Assembly (NCBI RefSeq): GCF_004354365.1
Contig: NZ_SJCY01000003.1
Coordinates: forward strand, 1-64,000
Source of the DNA: Pedobacter changchengzhani
GTDB taxonomy: Bacteria; Bacteroidota; Bacteroidia; Sphingobacteriales; Sphingobacteriaceae
Reading direction: 5' to 3'
DNA length: 64,000 nucleotides
A model generated the notes under the pieces. That model worked only from the letters and a program-made list of their open reading frames with translations, was not told the origin of the DNA and did not search any database. This document shows, piece by piece, positions 9,027 through 21,203 of the stretch. Numbering within the stretch: position 1 is the stretch's first letter; every line of letters begins with the position of its first letter. The position numbers and the translations under genes were made by a program.

Positions 9027-11459
9027 TTATTTAGATATTTTTAAACGTGAGATAATTTTGCCCGAAGCATCGGTAGGCGATTGCATAAAAAATAAATCGT
9101 ACAGTTTACCTTGTGCCCAAGTATCAACCATGTTATCATAAAATTTACTTCCTGGATTTCCAGATTGGCCACCTGGGTAAACGCCATGGCCTTTGGGTGT
9201 TTTACCCAATTCGATTACCATACGCCATGATGGGCCATTGGTTTCGCTAATGGCATTAATGGTGCTTTTTGCGCCACCAATTAACAATACTTTTGAGCCT
9301 AAACCTGGTATCTTTGCTAAATGTGGTACATGGGTTTGCTTTACATTTGCCCAGTTCCAATCGCTATTAATTGGGCCGAACCTACGCTCTAAACTATCGC
9401 AACTGTATTTAAAAGCTTCGTTAACCAAATCTGATAAAGTTTCTATTTTACTGGTTTTAGTGTTGTCGTACCATTTCGATTTTGGTTCATTAATAATCAT
9501 TTCTACCGTTCTATCTCTCGATGGGTAGCGCATTGGTATTCCGGCAACTTCAAAATCATCACTCCAAATATCATCACTTAACCTTTTCGTCCAAATTTCG
9601 AACACACTTGCTGCAATTTCATTTGCATCGTAGCGTTTGTTCCATTTAGTTAAGTAAGAAAGTGCCTCTTTTTGGGTTGCATTCAGGTGGTCTTTGTTAA
9701 CCAATGGCATTATTGCAGGCATTAAATTTTGCGCCATCACGCTATAATTGTCGGTTTGCATTAATCTAATGCTATCTAAAGTTGCTTTAGTCATTGCGGT
9801 AAGCCGATCATTAATATGTTTTCCACGCTCGTAAGGTGCAAATTCCCAATTAATATAATATGGATAAGTTTGATCTGTTGAAGATTGATTTGCCGAACTA
9901 ACAAAACCACGCGGTGGATTTTTAACCGTTGGGTTTTGCGATGCTGGGATCCACCCTTGCCAATCGTTAGCAGGGTCTGAACCATCTAAAATGTATTTTC
10001 CTTGCTCTTTCCATTTTAATGGAAATTTCCCATTTGGGGTGATGGAAATATCATTATCAACACTGGCAAACACAAAATTTTGAGCCGGTGCGGTATAAAA
10101 AGTTAAGGCTTTGCGGTAATCGTCGTAATTTTTGCCTCGGTTAAGGAAATAAAAAGTTAGGAGTTCGTTAGATTGATCGTGGGCAATCCAACGCAGTGCA
10201 TTTCCAACAGGCACATTATTCGCTTTGTTAAATTTTGGTTTCTGCAGGTAAACCACCGGACCTTGATGGGTATAATAAACCGTATCGATAATGTCTTTAT
10301 CGCCACGAACTTTAATTGTTTCTATTCTTTTACTGGTTTTTGTCCACTTATTATTGTACCAATATTCGTTGTGCGTGCTGTCTTTAAATTTTATTTGATA
10401 AAAATCGAGCACATCTGCAGCAACATTGGTTACGCCCCAAGCTATTTTTTGATTGAAACCAATTATTACGCCAGGCGCACCAGGCAATGAAACACCATAA
10501 GTATTTACACCGGGCGCATTTAACTGAATTTGGTACCAAATAGAAGGTAGTGAAAGATCCAAATGTGGGTCATTTGCTAAAATTGGATAACCTGAGGCCG
10601 TTTTTGAGCCGGATAACGCCCAATTGTTACTTCCAATCCCCTCAATTTTCTGTTTTGTTTTAACATCGCCAGTAACTGCATCTGTAAAAGCTTTCGGTGT
10701 TGCGGGGATAGGAAGCGGTTTAAAATCCCATTTTGTACCTACCGGGATAATTGGATCTTCCCTGTAAGGATAATCAGGAAACAGATTTTTGGTAATCTCA
10801 GGGCCGAACTTTTTTAAAATGTTGGTCATGTAAAATTCATCAGAACCCATGGCCAATACTGCCGACATCTGTTTAAGCAATAATGCACATTTTAAAGGCG
10901 TCCATTCTTCAGGCTTAAAATCTAAAATTTTATATTCTAATGGATATTTAGCTTTCGAAAGGGTTTTGATATACGCATTTATTCCTTCGGTGTAAGCCAA
11001 TACCATTTCTTTTGATTTTGGGTCGGCCATCATTCCTTTCAGCGAATTTTCGGCGCCGTAAACCATGCCCATTCTGCGCTGGTAGCGATCACTTTCTCTT
11101 GCAGGTTGAGAAGTAACCACTTCGCTTATTCGCCCTGCAGCAAAACGGGTTTGAAAATCCATTTGCCAAAGGCGATGCATGGCTGTAACATAACCTTGCG
11201 CTAAATAAAGATCGTGGTCGTTTTGCGCAAAAATATGGGGAATCATGCGGTCGTCAAAAACGATTTCAATTTTATCGATTGCACCTTTAATTTTTACACT
11301 ATGATTGAACATGAAATGATTGTTCTCTGCATTTTGCCAAAAACCCATAAAAGGATTTAAAAATTTTAGCAATGGTGGAGTCGTATTGATTTTGGTATTT
11401 AGCAAAAAAGCCAATCCTAGCGGGATTAAAATACAAAAAAGCGCTTTAAGTTTATTCAT
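9027..11459 (-). CDS. Penicillin acylase family protein (Ntn hydrolase)
   Basis: An 810-residue secreted amidase precursor. A membrane-targeting N-terminus (residues 5-20) is followed by the alpha-chain region and then the autocleavage site G-S-N-N-W, with Ser277 as the nucleophile of the future beta chain. Other family motifs are visible: L-A-N-D-P-H-L near 300 and G-V-S-L-P-G-A-P-G-V-I-I-G-F-N near 325. Family members hydrolyse penicillins, N-acyl-homoserine lactones or aculeacin-type lipopeptides in the periplasm. With a LuxE-like acyl-activating gene downstream in the same operon, an acyl-amide substrate is plausible but unproven. The gene diverges from a TonB receptor 196 bp away. Confidence 0.92.
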   Translation of the reverse strand: MNKLKALFCILIPLGLAFLLNTKINTTPPLLKFLNPFMGFWQNAENNHFMFNHSVKIKGAIDKIEIVFDDRMIPHIFAQNDHDLYLAQGYVTAMHRLWQMDFQTRFAAGRISEVVTSQPARESDRYQRRMGMVYGAENSLKGMMADPKSKEMVLAYTEGINAYIKTLSKAKYPLEYKILDFKPEEWTPLKCALLLKQMSAVLAMGSDEFYMTNILKKFGPEITKNLFPDYPYREDPIIPVGTKWDFKPLPIPATPKAFTDAVTGDVKTKQKIEGIGSNNWALSGSKTASGYPILANDPHLDLSLPSIWYQIQLNAPGVNTYGVSLPGAPGVIIGFNQKIAWGVTNVAADVLDFYQIKFKDSTHNEYWYNNKWTKTSKRIETIKVRGDKDIIDTVYYTHQGPVVYLQKPKFNKANNVPVGNALRWIAHDQSNELLTFYFLNRGKNYDDYRKALTFYTAPAQNFVFASVDNDISITPNGKFPLKWKEQGKYILDGSDPANDWQGWIPASQNPTVKNPPRGFVSSANQSSTDQTYPYYINWEFAPYERGKHINDRLTAMTKATLDSIRLMQTDNYSVMAQNLMPAIMPLVNKDHLNATQKEALSYLTKWNKRYDANEIAASVFEIWTKRLSDDIWSDDFEVAGIPMRYPSRDRTVEMIINEPKSKWYDNTKTSKIETLSDLVNEAFKYSCDSLERRFGPINSDWNWANVKQTHVPHLAKIPGLGSKVLLIGGAKSTINAISETNGPSWRMVIELGKTPKGHGVYPGGQSGNPGSKFYDNMVDTWAQGKLYDLFFMQSPTDASGKIISRLKISK

Positions 11460-11655
11460 TTTGGTTATTTCGTAAAAATCAATACAAAATCATTAACTGA
11501 AATTTAGATTAATCATGCAAATTACAACAAAGTATAGCCTTATCAAAATTATAATTTGCAAAGAAAATTATTATGCAAACATAACTTGTTAAATTGAAAA
11601 AAAGAGTTTAAGTTTATATTAGTAATTAAATAACTAACCGGATAAATTACGAATT

Positions 11656-14556
11656 ATGAGAAAAATTTTTACTCACATTACATGTGTGCTGTTGCTCATG
11701 TGTATCAGTACTATTTATTTACAGGCGCAAACAACATCTTTAAGTGGCACTGTAAAAGATAAGCAGACCAAAGAACCATTAGTTGGTGTAAGTATTAAGG
11801 TTAAAGGTCATTCAGGCGGCGCTGCAACAAATGCCTCGGGCGCGTTTACTTTTACCACTACCGCAAAGTTGCCCTTTACATTGGTGGCAAGTTATGTAGG
11901 TTATGGATCGGTAGAGCAAACTATAACCGAAAAAAGTGCTAATATTTCTTTAGAATTAGAAACCGCCATAATGCTAGGTGGCGATGTTGTGGTTTCGGCA
12001 TCGAGAACGCCAGAGCGGATTTTAGAATCGCCTGTTTCTATCGAGCGCCTTAGTGCATCATCCATTAAAGAACTCCCAGCGCCATCTTTTTACGATGCAT
12101 TAAATAATATGAAAGGCGTAGAGAGCAGCAATCAAAGTTTAACTTTCAAATCCATCAATGCACGTGGATTTAACACCAACGGCAATACACGTTTCAATCA
12201 ATTTATTGATGGAATGGACAATCAGGCGCCAGGTTTAAACTTCTCGGTTGGTAACATTGTGGGTTTAAATGAGCTGGATGTAGATAATGTTGAGCTTTTA
12301 CCCGGTGCTTCATCGGCTTTATATGGCGCAGGTGGTATAAATGGTACATTGTTAATGACTTCTAAAGATCCTTTTAAATATCAAGGTGCAAGCTATCAAT
12401 ACAAAACAGGGTTAAATCATATTAACGATAACAGCAGTTCTCCGCAACCATATAATCAATTAGATGTTCGTGTGGCAAAATCATGGAATAATAAATTTGG
12501 TGTAAAAGCATCTTTCTCGTTTTTGCAAGCTAAAGATTGGCAAGCCAATAATTATTCAAACTTTGATCGCATTGCTAATAGTCCGAAAGCGGGTAACCGA
12601 CAGTCAGATCCAAACTACGACGGTGTAAATGTTTATGGTGATGAAGTAAACGCTAATCTACAGTTTGTATCGAGAAGCATTCAAGCAAACCCAGCTTTAG
12701 CGGGTGCAGTTGGGGGCTTTAACAGTTTAATTGGTGCAAATTTGAATTATGCACAAATTGTTGGTGCAGTAAATGCACCTAATTCGCCTTATGCTGGTTT
12801 AAAGCCTGCTTTGCCTTATTTGGGTGTGGTGTATGGCCTTAATAAAGGATTAATTTCTAATCAATCTGTTTCTCGTACAGGTTATAATGAAGAAGATTTG
12901 GTTGATTATGGTGCAAAATCACTAAAAACATCAGGTGGTTTATACTACAATATCACTAAAACTATACAATTAAATGCAATTGCAAACTGGGGTACAGGAA
13001 CTTCAGTTTATACAGGTTCTGATCGTTATTCGTTGCGTAATTTTAGCATAGGTCAATATAAATTAGAATTAAAAGGTGACGATTTCTTTTTACGAGGCTA
13101 TACCACTCAAGAGCGGTCGGGTGATTCATACATTTCTTCAATTTTAGGAAGTTATATCAATGAAAAAACTAGCCGATCAAAAGATTCGTGGTTCCCAACC
13201 TATGCTGCGGCTTATGGAACAGCAGTTTCTCAAGGGTTAAATGACCAAGCTGCGCAGACTGTAGCAAGAAATGCAGCCGATGCTAATCGGGTTTTACCTG
13301 GCTCGGCCGGTTATGAAACGCTGAAACAAAATATTAAAACCACAACAATTAGCTCAACAAATATCAATGCCGATCCAACAAAAAGTGTTTATGGTGCTAA
13401 GTTTGATGATAAAACAAACCTTTACCACTATGAAGGAATGTACAATTTTACCAATGCTTTTAATAATGTAGTCGAGTTTCAGGTTGGCGCTTCTTCACGC
13501 TTGTATCAATTAAGATCTGCAGGAACTATTTTTGATGATTTAAACCGTAAAATAGATATTAATGAATATGGTGCTTTTGCGCAATTAGGCAAAAAATTTG
13601 GCGATGTTTTTAAAGTAACTGTTGCTGGCCGTTATGATAAAAGCTCGAATTTTGAAGGTAGATTTACACCGAGAATTACTGGTGTTTATACCGTAGCTAA
13701 AAACAATAACATCCGTTTATCTTACCAAACAGGTTATAGAAACCCAACTACACAAAACCAATATATCGATTTATCAGTTGGTGGCGGTGTACAACGTTTA
13801 ATTGGTGGCTTAAATGAGAGCCTAAGTAAATATGGTTTAAATGTAGAAGCTACTAAAGGTTACACCGAAAGTAGCTACAGAAGTTTTCAAGCTGCGCAGG
13901 CATTAGGTGCGCCAACTACCGGTATTTTACAAAAATATACTTTTGATGCTAGAGGCGTTAGACCAGAAAGCGTGCAGGCTTACGAATTGGGCTACAAAGG
14001 TTTATTGGGCAATAAATTACTGGTAGATGCTTACGGGTATTATAACATGTATAAAGATTTTATTACCGCAGTAAATGTGTACCAACAAGTAGGTGCAACA
14101 ACCGATTACACAAAATTTGGCGTTCCTGTTAATGCAGCAGGTAAAGTAACTTCTTACGGTGGCGCCTTAGGTTTAGATTATGTAATGGGTAAATATAATT
14201 TGAGTGGAAATGTTTCTTACAACCAAATAGGTGATTTGCCTGCAAACTATATTAACGATTTTAACACGCCAAAAGTGCGTTATAACTTAGGTTTTGGTAA
14301 TCGCGAAATTATTAAAAATGTTGGTTTCAACCTATCTTACCGTTGGCAAGATAAGTTTTACTGGAACTCAACTTTCGCAGCAGGAAATGTACCCGCTTTT
14401 AGCACTTTTGATGCGCAGGTGAATTACAAAATCCCTTCAGTCAACTCGGTAATTAAACTAGGAGGATCAAATATTTTAAATAAATATTACATCACATCTT
14501 ACGGTAATCCTGCCTCGGGTGCAATTTATTATTTATCATATACGTTTAACCCGTAA
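11656..14556 (+). CDS. TonB-dependent receptor with carboxypeptidase-regulatory domain
   Basis: A 966-residue outer-membrane receptor. A signal peptide (about residues 1-24, ending L-Q-A-Q) is followed by a carboxypeptidase-D regulatory-like beta domain (about 27-105) and a plug domain beginning near 113 (V-V-V-S-A-S-R-T-P-E-R-I). A long 22-strand-type barrel follows, with conserved N-x-R-G and G-A-x-x-A-L-Y-G-A-G-G-I plug motifs. Ligand cannot be told from sequence. No SusD-like gene follows, so it is not a standard polysaccharide SusCD pair; an iron, cofactor or peptide ligand is equally possible. A strong hairpin terminator follows. The C-terminus ends F-N-P rather than in a terminal aromatic residue. 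Confidence 0.93.
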   Translation: MRKIFTHITCVLLLMCISTIYLQAQTTSLSGTVKDKQTKEPLVGVSIKVKGHSGGAATNASGAFTFTTTAKLPFTLVASYVGYGSVEQTITEKSANISLELETAIMLGGDVVVSASRTPERILESPVSIERLSASSIKELPAPSFYDALNNMKGVESSNQSLTFKSINARGFNTNGNTRFNQFIDGMDNQAPGLNFSVGNIVGLNELDVDNVELLPGASSALYGAGGINGTLLMTSKDPFKYQGASYQYKTGLNHINDNSSSPQPYNQLDVRVAKSWNNKFGVKASFSFLQAKDWQANNYSNFDRIANSPKAGNRQSDPNYDGVNVYGDEVNANLQFVSRSIQANPALAGAVGGFNSLIGANLNYAQIVGAVNAPNSPYAGLKPALPYLGVVYGLNKGLISNQSVSRTGYNEEDLVDYGAKSLKTSGGLYYNITKTIQLNAIANWGTGTSVYTGSDRYSLRNFSIGQYKLELKGDDFFLRGYTTQERSGDSYISSILGSYINEKTSRSKDSWFPTYAAAYGTAVSQGLNDQAAQTVARNAADANRVLPGSAGYETLKQNIKTTTISSTNINADPTKSVYGAKFDDKTNLYHYEGMYNFTNAFNNVVEFQVGASSRLYQLRSAGTIFDDLNRKIDINEYGAFAQLGKKFGDVFKVTVAGRYDKSSNFEGRFTPRITGVYTVAKNNNIRLSYQTGYRNPTTQNQYIDLSVGGGVQRLIGGLNESLSKYGLNVEATKGYTESSYRSFQAAQALGAPTTGILQKYTFDARGVRPESVQAYELGYKGLLGNKLLVDAYGYYNMYKDFITAVNVYQQVGATTDYTKFGVPVNAAGKVTSYGGALGLDYVMGKYNLSGNVSYNQIGDLPANYINDFNTPKVRYNLGFGNREIIKNVGFNLSYRWQDKFYWNSTFAAGNVPAFSTFDAQVNYKIPSVNSVIKLGGSNILNKYYITSYGNPASGAIYYLSYTFNP

Positions 14557-14574
14557 CTATTTAAATGTTCTTTT

Positions 14575-14606
14575 AAACCCTCGTTATTTTATAGCGAGGG
14601 TTTTTT
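14575..14606 (+). terminator. Rho-independent terminator of the TonB receptor gene
   Basis: The stem AAACCCTCG with CGAGGGTTT, enclosing an AT-rich loop, is followed by a run of T, 18 bases past the stop codon. Confidence 0.85.
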
Positions 14607-17200
<2,594 letters not shown>

Positions 17201-17221
17201 GCTATCAATTTACGATGTTAA

Positions 17222-17257
17222 AAATCCAGGCTAAAGTTTTTAGTCTGGATTTTTTTG
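17222..17257 (+). terminator. Rho-independent terminator of katG
   Basis: AATCCAG-g-CTAAA pairs with TTTAG-t-CTGGATT and is followed by a T-run, about 20 bases past the stop codon. Confidence 0.85.
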
Positions 17258-17669
17258 TTTACACAAATTTATTAGGCATCAAATTATTTTGATTTGAAAT
17301 TTCAGCAATCCACCAATGGCAGTAATATAACGGCAGTGCTTTGACATAATCCTCCGTTTTGGCATTAACGCTTGATTTTTGCGCACAACATAGCCCATGG
17401 CTTCAGCCATGCGCCTTTTATGCAATATAAAACAGGCTTTAGCCAAAAATTAAACAACATATTGCAATGCGATAACTTTAAAATCTTTTGCCCTGTTTAC
17501 TACTTTACCTAGTGGTGGTTTGAAGGTTAATATTCTATTTTACAATCTGAATTCTATAATTAAACCCTTGATTTAAAACTTTTTAATTGGCAATTAGGTC
17601 TAAAATGGTCAACTTGATTTAGCTTCTCCAATAATGCGGGAAAGTTCTGGTATTTGCGCCACTTGCGTC
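17258..17669. other. Gene-free intergenic stretch
   Basis: No convincing reading frame. An inverted pair, CCATGGCTTCAGCCATG-like, lies near 17394-17410; such scattered hairpins are frequent between genes here. Nothing else is recognised. Confidence 0.4.
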
Positions 17670-17689
17670 ATTCCCGCGTAGGCGGGAAT
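17670..17689. repeat. ATTCCC-N8-GGGAAT palindrome
   Basis: A perfect match to ATTCCC-N8-GGGAAT with palindromic centre GCGTAGGC, oriented oppositely to the related sequences in the 122-bp units that follow. The pattern equals the dRS3 consensus described in Neisseria, but the similarity may be coincidental since this short palindrome is found in many phyla. Confidence 0.6.
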
Positions 17690-17694
17690 CTTAA

Positions 17695-18305
17695 AACAAT
17701 AAATAGGCTTTTCTTTCGCATTAGGATTCCCGCCTACGCGGGAAGGACGAGAAGCCTAAGTATAACGCCAATAAAGCATTGTTTTTAATAAAACAAATTA
17801 TCGAACTCAGGTTTAGAACAATAAATAGGCTTTTCTTTCGCATTAGGATTCCCGCCTACGCGGGAAGGACGAGAAGCCTAAGCAAAATGCCAATGAAATA
17901 TGGTTTTTAATAAAACAAATTATCGAACTCAGGTTTAGAACAATAAATAGGCTTTTCTTTCGCATTAGGATTCCCGCCTACGCGGGAAGGACGAGAAGCC
18001 TAAGTATAACGCCAATAAAGCATTGTTTTCAATAAAACAAATTATCGAACTCAGGTTTAGAACAATAAATAGGCTTTTCTTTCGCATTAGGATTCCCGCC
18101 TACGCTTGAATGAGGAAAAGCCTAAGTATAACGCCAATGAAGCATGGTTTTCAATAAAACAAATTATCGAACTCAGGTTTAAAACAATAAATAGGCTTTT
18201 CTTTCGCATTAGGATTCCCGTTTTCACGTTACGTACGAGAAGCCTAAGTATAACGCCAATAAAGCATTGTTTTCAATAAAACAAATTATCGAACTCAGGC
18301 TTATC
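17695..18305. repeat. Tandem array of five 122-bp hairpin units
   Basis: Five units with an exact 122-bp period; the inner palindrome (TTCCCGC-CTAC-GCGGGAA) falls at 17727, 17849, 17971, 18093 and 18215. An outer stem (TAGGCTTTTC with GAGAAGCCTA) encloses it. Each unit ends with a conserved tail finishing TTATCGAACTCAGG. The inner palindrome is intact in units 1-3, damaged in unit 4 and lost in unit 5, while the tails stay nearly identical. The tail is shared with single elements at about 7.6 and 34.88 kb. No reading frame is present. Confidence 0.9.
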
Positions 18306-18663
18306 GGCTTTTCGCCCTTTACCCTCATTTCTTGTACAAAAATAACTGCTTTAAACGCGATAGAATGGAAAACACGGATTGCATTTTTTTCAATGCAAAC
18401 GGCTTTGGAAGGATAGCGGGACTAACTTTAATAGTAGCACAGCCTTAGCTTTACCAATTATTTTTAAGTTTCTATTTCAATTTGTGCTGATTTATTTTTA
18501 CCACCTAACTTTATTTTACAGCAACTTAAATGCGCTTTTTAAACCATAATATTTTTTTATAGCGACCGTTTTTCATTTTAATACTAAACCTTTTATAATA
18601 AATTTGTATTATAGTACTTTATTAAGTCTTTGGGCTTTTTTTTAAGGATGAATTAAATTTTGA
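18306..18663. other. Intergenic DNA with a structured segment, upstream of GH31
   Basis: A hairpin TTGCATT/AATGCAA at about 18381-18400 sits in the middle of a G/A-rich segment (18355-18432) that ends GGATAGCGGGAC. It looks more constrained than its AT-rich surroundings and may be another dispersed element or a small RNA. The remainder is AT-rich leader sequence with a possible promoter at 18599. Confidence 0.35.
18599..18606 (+). promoter_or_regulatory. Possible -7 box for the GH31 gene
   Basis: TAAATTTG matches TAnnTTTG about 58 bases before the start codon. No good TTTG lies at the expected -33 distance, so this is a weak call. Confidence 0.3.
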
Positions 18664-21132
18664 ATGTTAAGAATGGAAGAGCAAGAAGACCCAATAATTG
18701 ATAAGGCAGAGATGATGGACGAGACAGAGGATGTTCAACAACATTTGAATAACCCGGTAGATGTTTCGGTAAAGCCAATTATTAAGCAATATTTAGGTGC
18801 AGTTAAAAAGGTAAAAAAAGAAGGAAATAGGTTCTATTTTTCTGACGGAGATGCGCGGGTTGAGGTTAGAATTGTAAGCGATGAAATTATTCGGGTAAGA
18901 TTAGCGCCTCACGGTGTTTTTTTAGATGATTTTAGTTATGCAGTACCGGAAGTAGATCAAAAAGTTTCGGTTTTTAAAATGGTTGAGCTAGATGATTGCT
19001 ACACCATATCTACCAGTACAGTAACTTGTAGAGTTGAAAAAGCCACTTTCCACATCTCGTTTATTGATATTGTAACCAGCGTGGTGATGGTTGATGAACC
19101 AAACTCGATGCACTGGGAAGAGAATGTTGATTTTGGTGGATACTACATTTATGCCACTAAAAAATGTCAGGATGAAGAGAATTTCTTCGGGTTAGGTGAT
19201 AAATCTGGAAACTTTAATCTGCGTGGAAGAAGGTTCGAAAACTGGAATACGGATGCATATTCTTTTGGCTGGAACCAGGATCCATTGTACCGCACAATTC
19301 CGTTTTATATTGGCATACACGACAAAGCCGCTTACGGTATATTTTTCGATAACACTTTTAAGTCTTACTTCGATTTTGGTGAAGAAGATGTGCACAAAAC
19401 TAGCTTTTGGGCTGATGGTGGCGAATTGCAATATTACTATATCCACGGGCCACACATGATGGATGTGGTAAAACGTTATGCAAGTTTAACGGGAACGCAC
19501 CCAATGCCACCAAAATGGACTTTAGGTTATCAACAGTGCCGTTGGAGTTATTACCCAGAAGCAAAAGTTAAAGATATAGCCAAACAATTTAGAGATCGTA
19601 AAATTCCATGCGATGCCATTTATTTGGATATCGACTACATGGACGGCTACCGTTGCTTTACTTGGAACAAAAAGTACTTTCCAGACCCAAGGCGGATGAT
19701 TAAGGAGTTGGCGGATGATGGTTTTAAAACCGTTGTAATGATTGACCCGGGAATTAAAGTGGATGATGATTATTGGGTTTTTAAAGAAGGTAAAGACAAT
19801 AAATACTTTTGTAGGCGAAGCGACGATTATTTTATGGAAGGCCATGTTTGGCCCGGTCGTTGCCAGTTTCCCGATTTTACAAGTCCGAAAGTAAGAAAAT
19901 GGTGGGGTAAATTGTACGAGGAACTTGTAGATATGGGCGTTGCCGGTTTTTGGAACGACATGAACGAACCGGCAGTTTTTGGTTCGGGTACTTTCCCTAA
20001 CGATGTTCGCCATAATTACGACGGCTACCGTGGTTCGCACCGTAAAGCGCACAACGTTTATGGCATGCAAATGGTGCGTGCAACTTACGAAGGACTGAAG
20101 AAACTTATGCGCAATAAGCGCCCTTTTACTATTACTAGGGCAGGTTATTCGGGTATGCAGCGGTATGCGAGTGTGTGGACAGGCGATAACGTAGCAACGT
20201 GGGAACATTTAAAAATTGGTAATATTCAATGTCAGCGTTTATCAGTTTCTGGGGTACCGTTTTGCGGGACAGATATTGGTGGATTTAGTGGCGAGCCAGA
20301 TGGAGAATTATTTTCGAGGTGGATACAACTTGGTGTTTTCTCGCCGTTTATGCGGGCACATTCGGCCGGAGATACGGCAGAACGCGAACCTTGGAGTTTC
20401 GGCGATTTTTATGAAGATATCAATAGAAAATTTATTGAGCTCCGTTACAGGTTAATGCCTTATTTATATTCTGTTTTTTGGGAACACCACCGTTACGGTT
20501 TCCCAATTTTGAGGCCGTTAATAATGCTTGAGCAAGAAAATGTTGGCAATAATTTCCGCCAGGATGAATTTTGCTACGGCGATAAATTATTGATTTGCCC
20601 AGTTTTGGAGCAAGGTGCAGTTTCTAGAAAAGTTTATTTGCCTAAAGGCACATGGTATAATTTCTGGACACATGAAGTTTTAGTAGGGGAGAGTGAGCAC
20701 GAAGTAGAAGCGCAAATTGACAGTATGCCAATTTTTGTACGTGCAGGATCGGTACTGCCCGAATATCCGGTGATGCAATATGTTGATGAAAAGGCCATTA
20801 CAGAAGTTTTCTTAAATATATACCATAGCGATTATGAAGTAAACTCTTTTATGTACGAAGATCATGGCGATACTTTTGCCTATGAGCAGGATATTTATTT
20901 AGAAAAGAAATTTACTGTAAAAGGGGATGAAGCGCACCTTAAAATTAACCAAAACGTAGCAGGTTTATACACGCCGAATTATGAATTGTATGATTGTAAC
21001 GTAATTGGCGTTAAGTTTAAGGTTAATAAAGTGTTAATTGATAGTAAAGAAATAACCGATTTCTCTATCGATGAAAGAGGAAGACTAAGGTTTAAGTGCA
21101 ATAAAAATTTCTTCGAAATACAGATTTCGTAA
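18664..21132 (+). CDS. Glycoside hydrolase family 31 alpha-glucosidase
   Basis: An 822-residue GH31 enzyme that cleaves terminal alpha-glucosidic bonds. The N-terminal beta-sandwich (about residues 40-260) is followed by the TIM barrel. The nucleophile is Asp432 in W-N-D-M-N-E-P, with the barrel motifs F-G-L-G-D-K-S-G near 174 and T-R-A-G-Y-S-G near 495. C-terminal beta domains follow. No signal peptide is seen, so it probably acts in the cytoplasm. A second ATG lies at 18673, and the first residues are acidic and variable, so the exact start is uncertain by three codons. It precedes glgB by 71 bp, but a strong terminator lies in that gap, so glgB may be transcribed separately or by read-through. 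Confidence 0.92.
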   Translation: MLRMEEQEDPIIDKAEMMDETEDVQQHLNNPVDVSVKPIIKQYLGAVKKVKKEGNRFYFSDGDARVEVRIVSDEIIRVRLAPHGVFLDDFSYAVPEVDQKVSVFKMVELDDCYTISTSTVTCRVEKATFHISFIDIVTSVVMVDEPNSMHWEENVDFGGYYIYATKKCQDEENFFGLGDKSGNFNLRGRRFENWNTDAYSFGWNQDPLYRTIPFYIGIHDKAAYGIFFDNTFKSYFDFGEEDVHKTSFWADGGELQYYYIHGPHMMDVVKRYASLTGTHPMPPKWTLGYQQCRWSYYPEAKVKDIAKQFRDRKIPCDAIYLDIDYMDGYRCFTWNKKYFPDPRRMIKELADDGFKTVVMIDPGIKVDDDYWVFKEGKDNKYFCRRSDDYFMEGHVWPGRCQFPDFTSPKVRKWWGKLYEELVDMGVAGFWNDMNEPAVFGSGTFPNDVRHNYDGYRGSHRKAHNVYGMQMVRATYEGLKKLMRNKRPFTITRAGYSGMQRYASVWTGDNVATWEHLKIGNIQCQRLSVSGVPFCGTDIGGFSGEPDGELFSRWIQLGVFSPFMRAHSAGDTAEREPWSFGDFYEDINRKFIELRYRLMPYLYSVFWEHHRYGFPILRPLIMLEQENVGNNFRQDEFCYGDKLLICPVLEQGAVSRKVYLPKGTWYNFWTHEVLVGESEHEVEAQIDSMPIFVRAGSVLPEYPVMQYVDEKAITEVFLNIYHSDYEVNSFMYEDHGDTFAYEQDIYLEKKFTVKGDEAHLKINQNVAGLYTPNYELYDCNVIGVKFKVNKVLIDSKEITDFSIDERGRLRFKCNKNFFEIQIS

Positions 21133-21147
21133 TTTGTGTTTTCAATG

Positions 21148-21180
21148 CCCCAAATGTTACATTGCATTTGGGGTTTTTTT
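21148..21180 (+). terminator. Rho-independent terminator of the GH31 gene
   Basis: CCCCAAATG pairs with CATTTGGGG and is followed by seven T, between the GH31 stop and the glgB start. Confidence 0.8.
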
Positions 21181-21203
21181 AATACTGCCTAATTTAATTA
21201 ACT

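Noticed and set aside
17695..18305. CRISPR array or phage attachment tandem sites
   Set aside because: The 122-bp units are repeated throughout without unique spacers, and no integrase or phage gene lies nearby.
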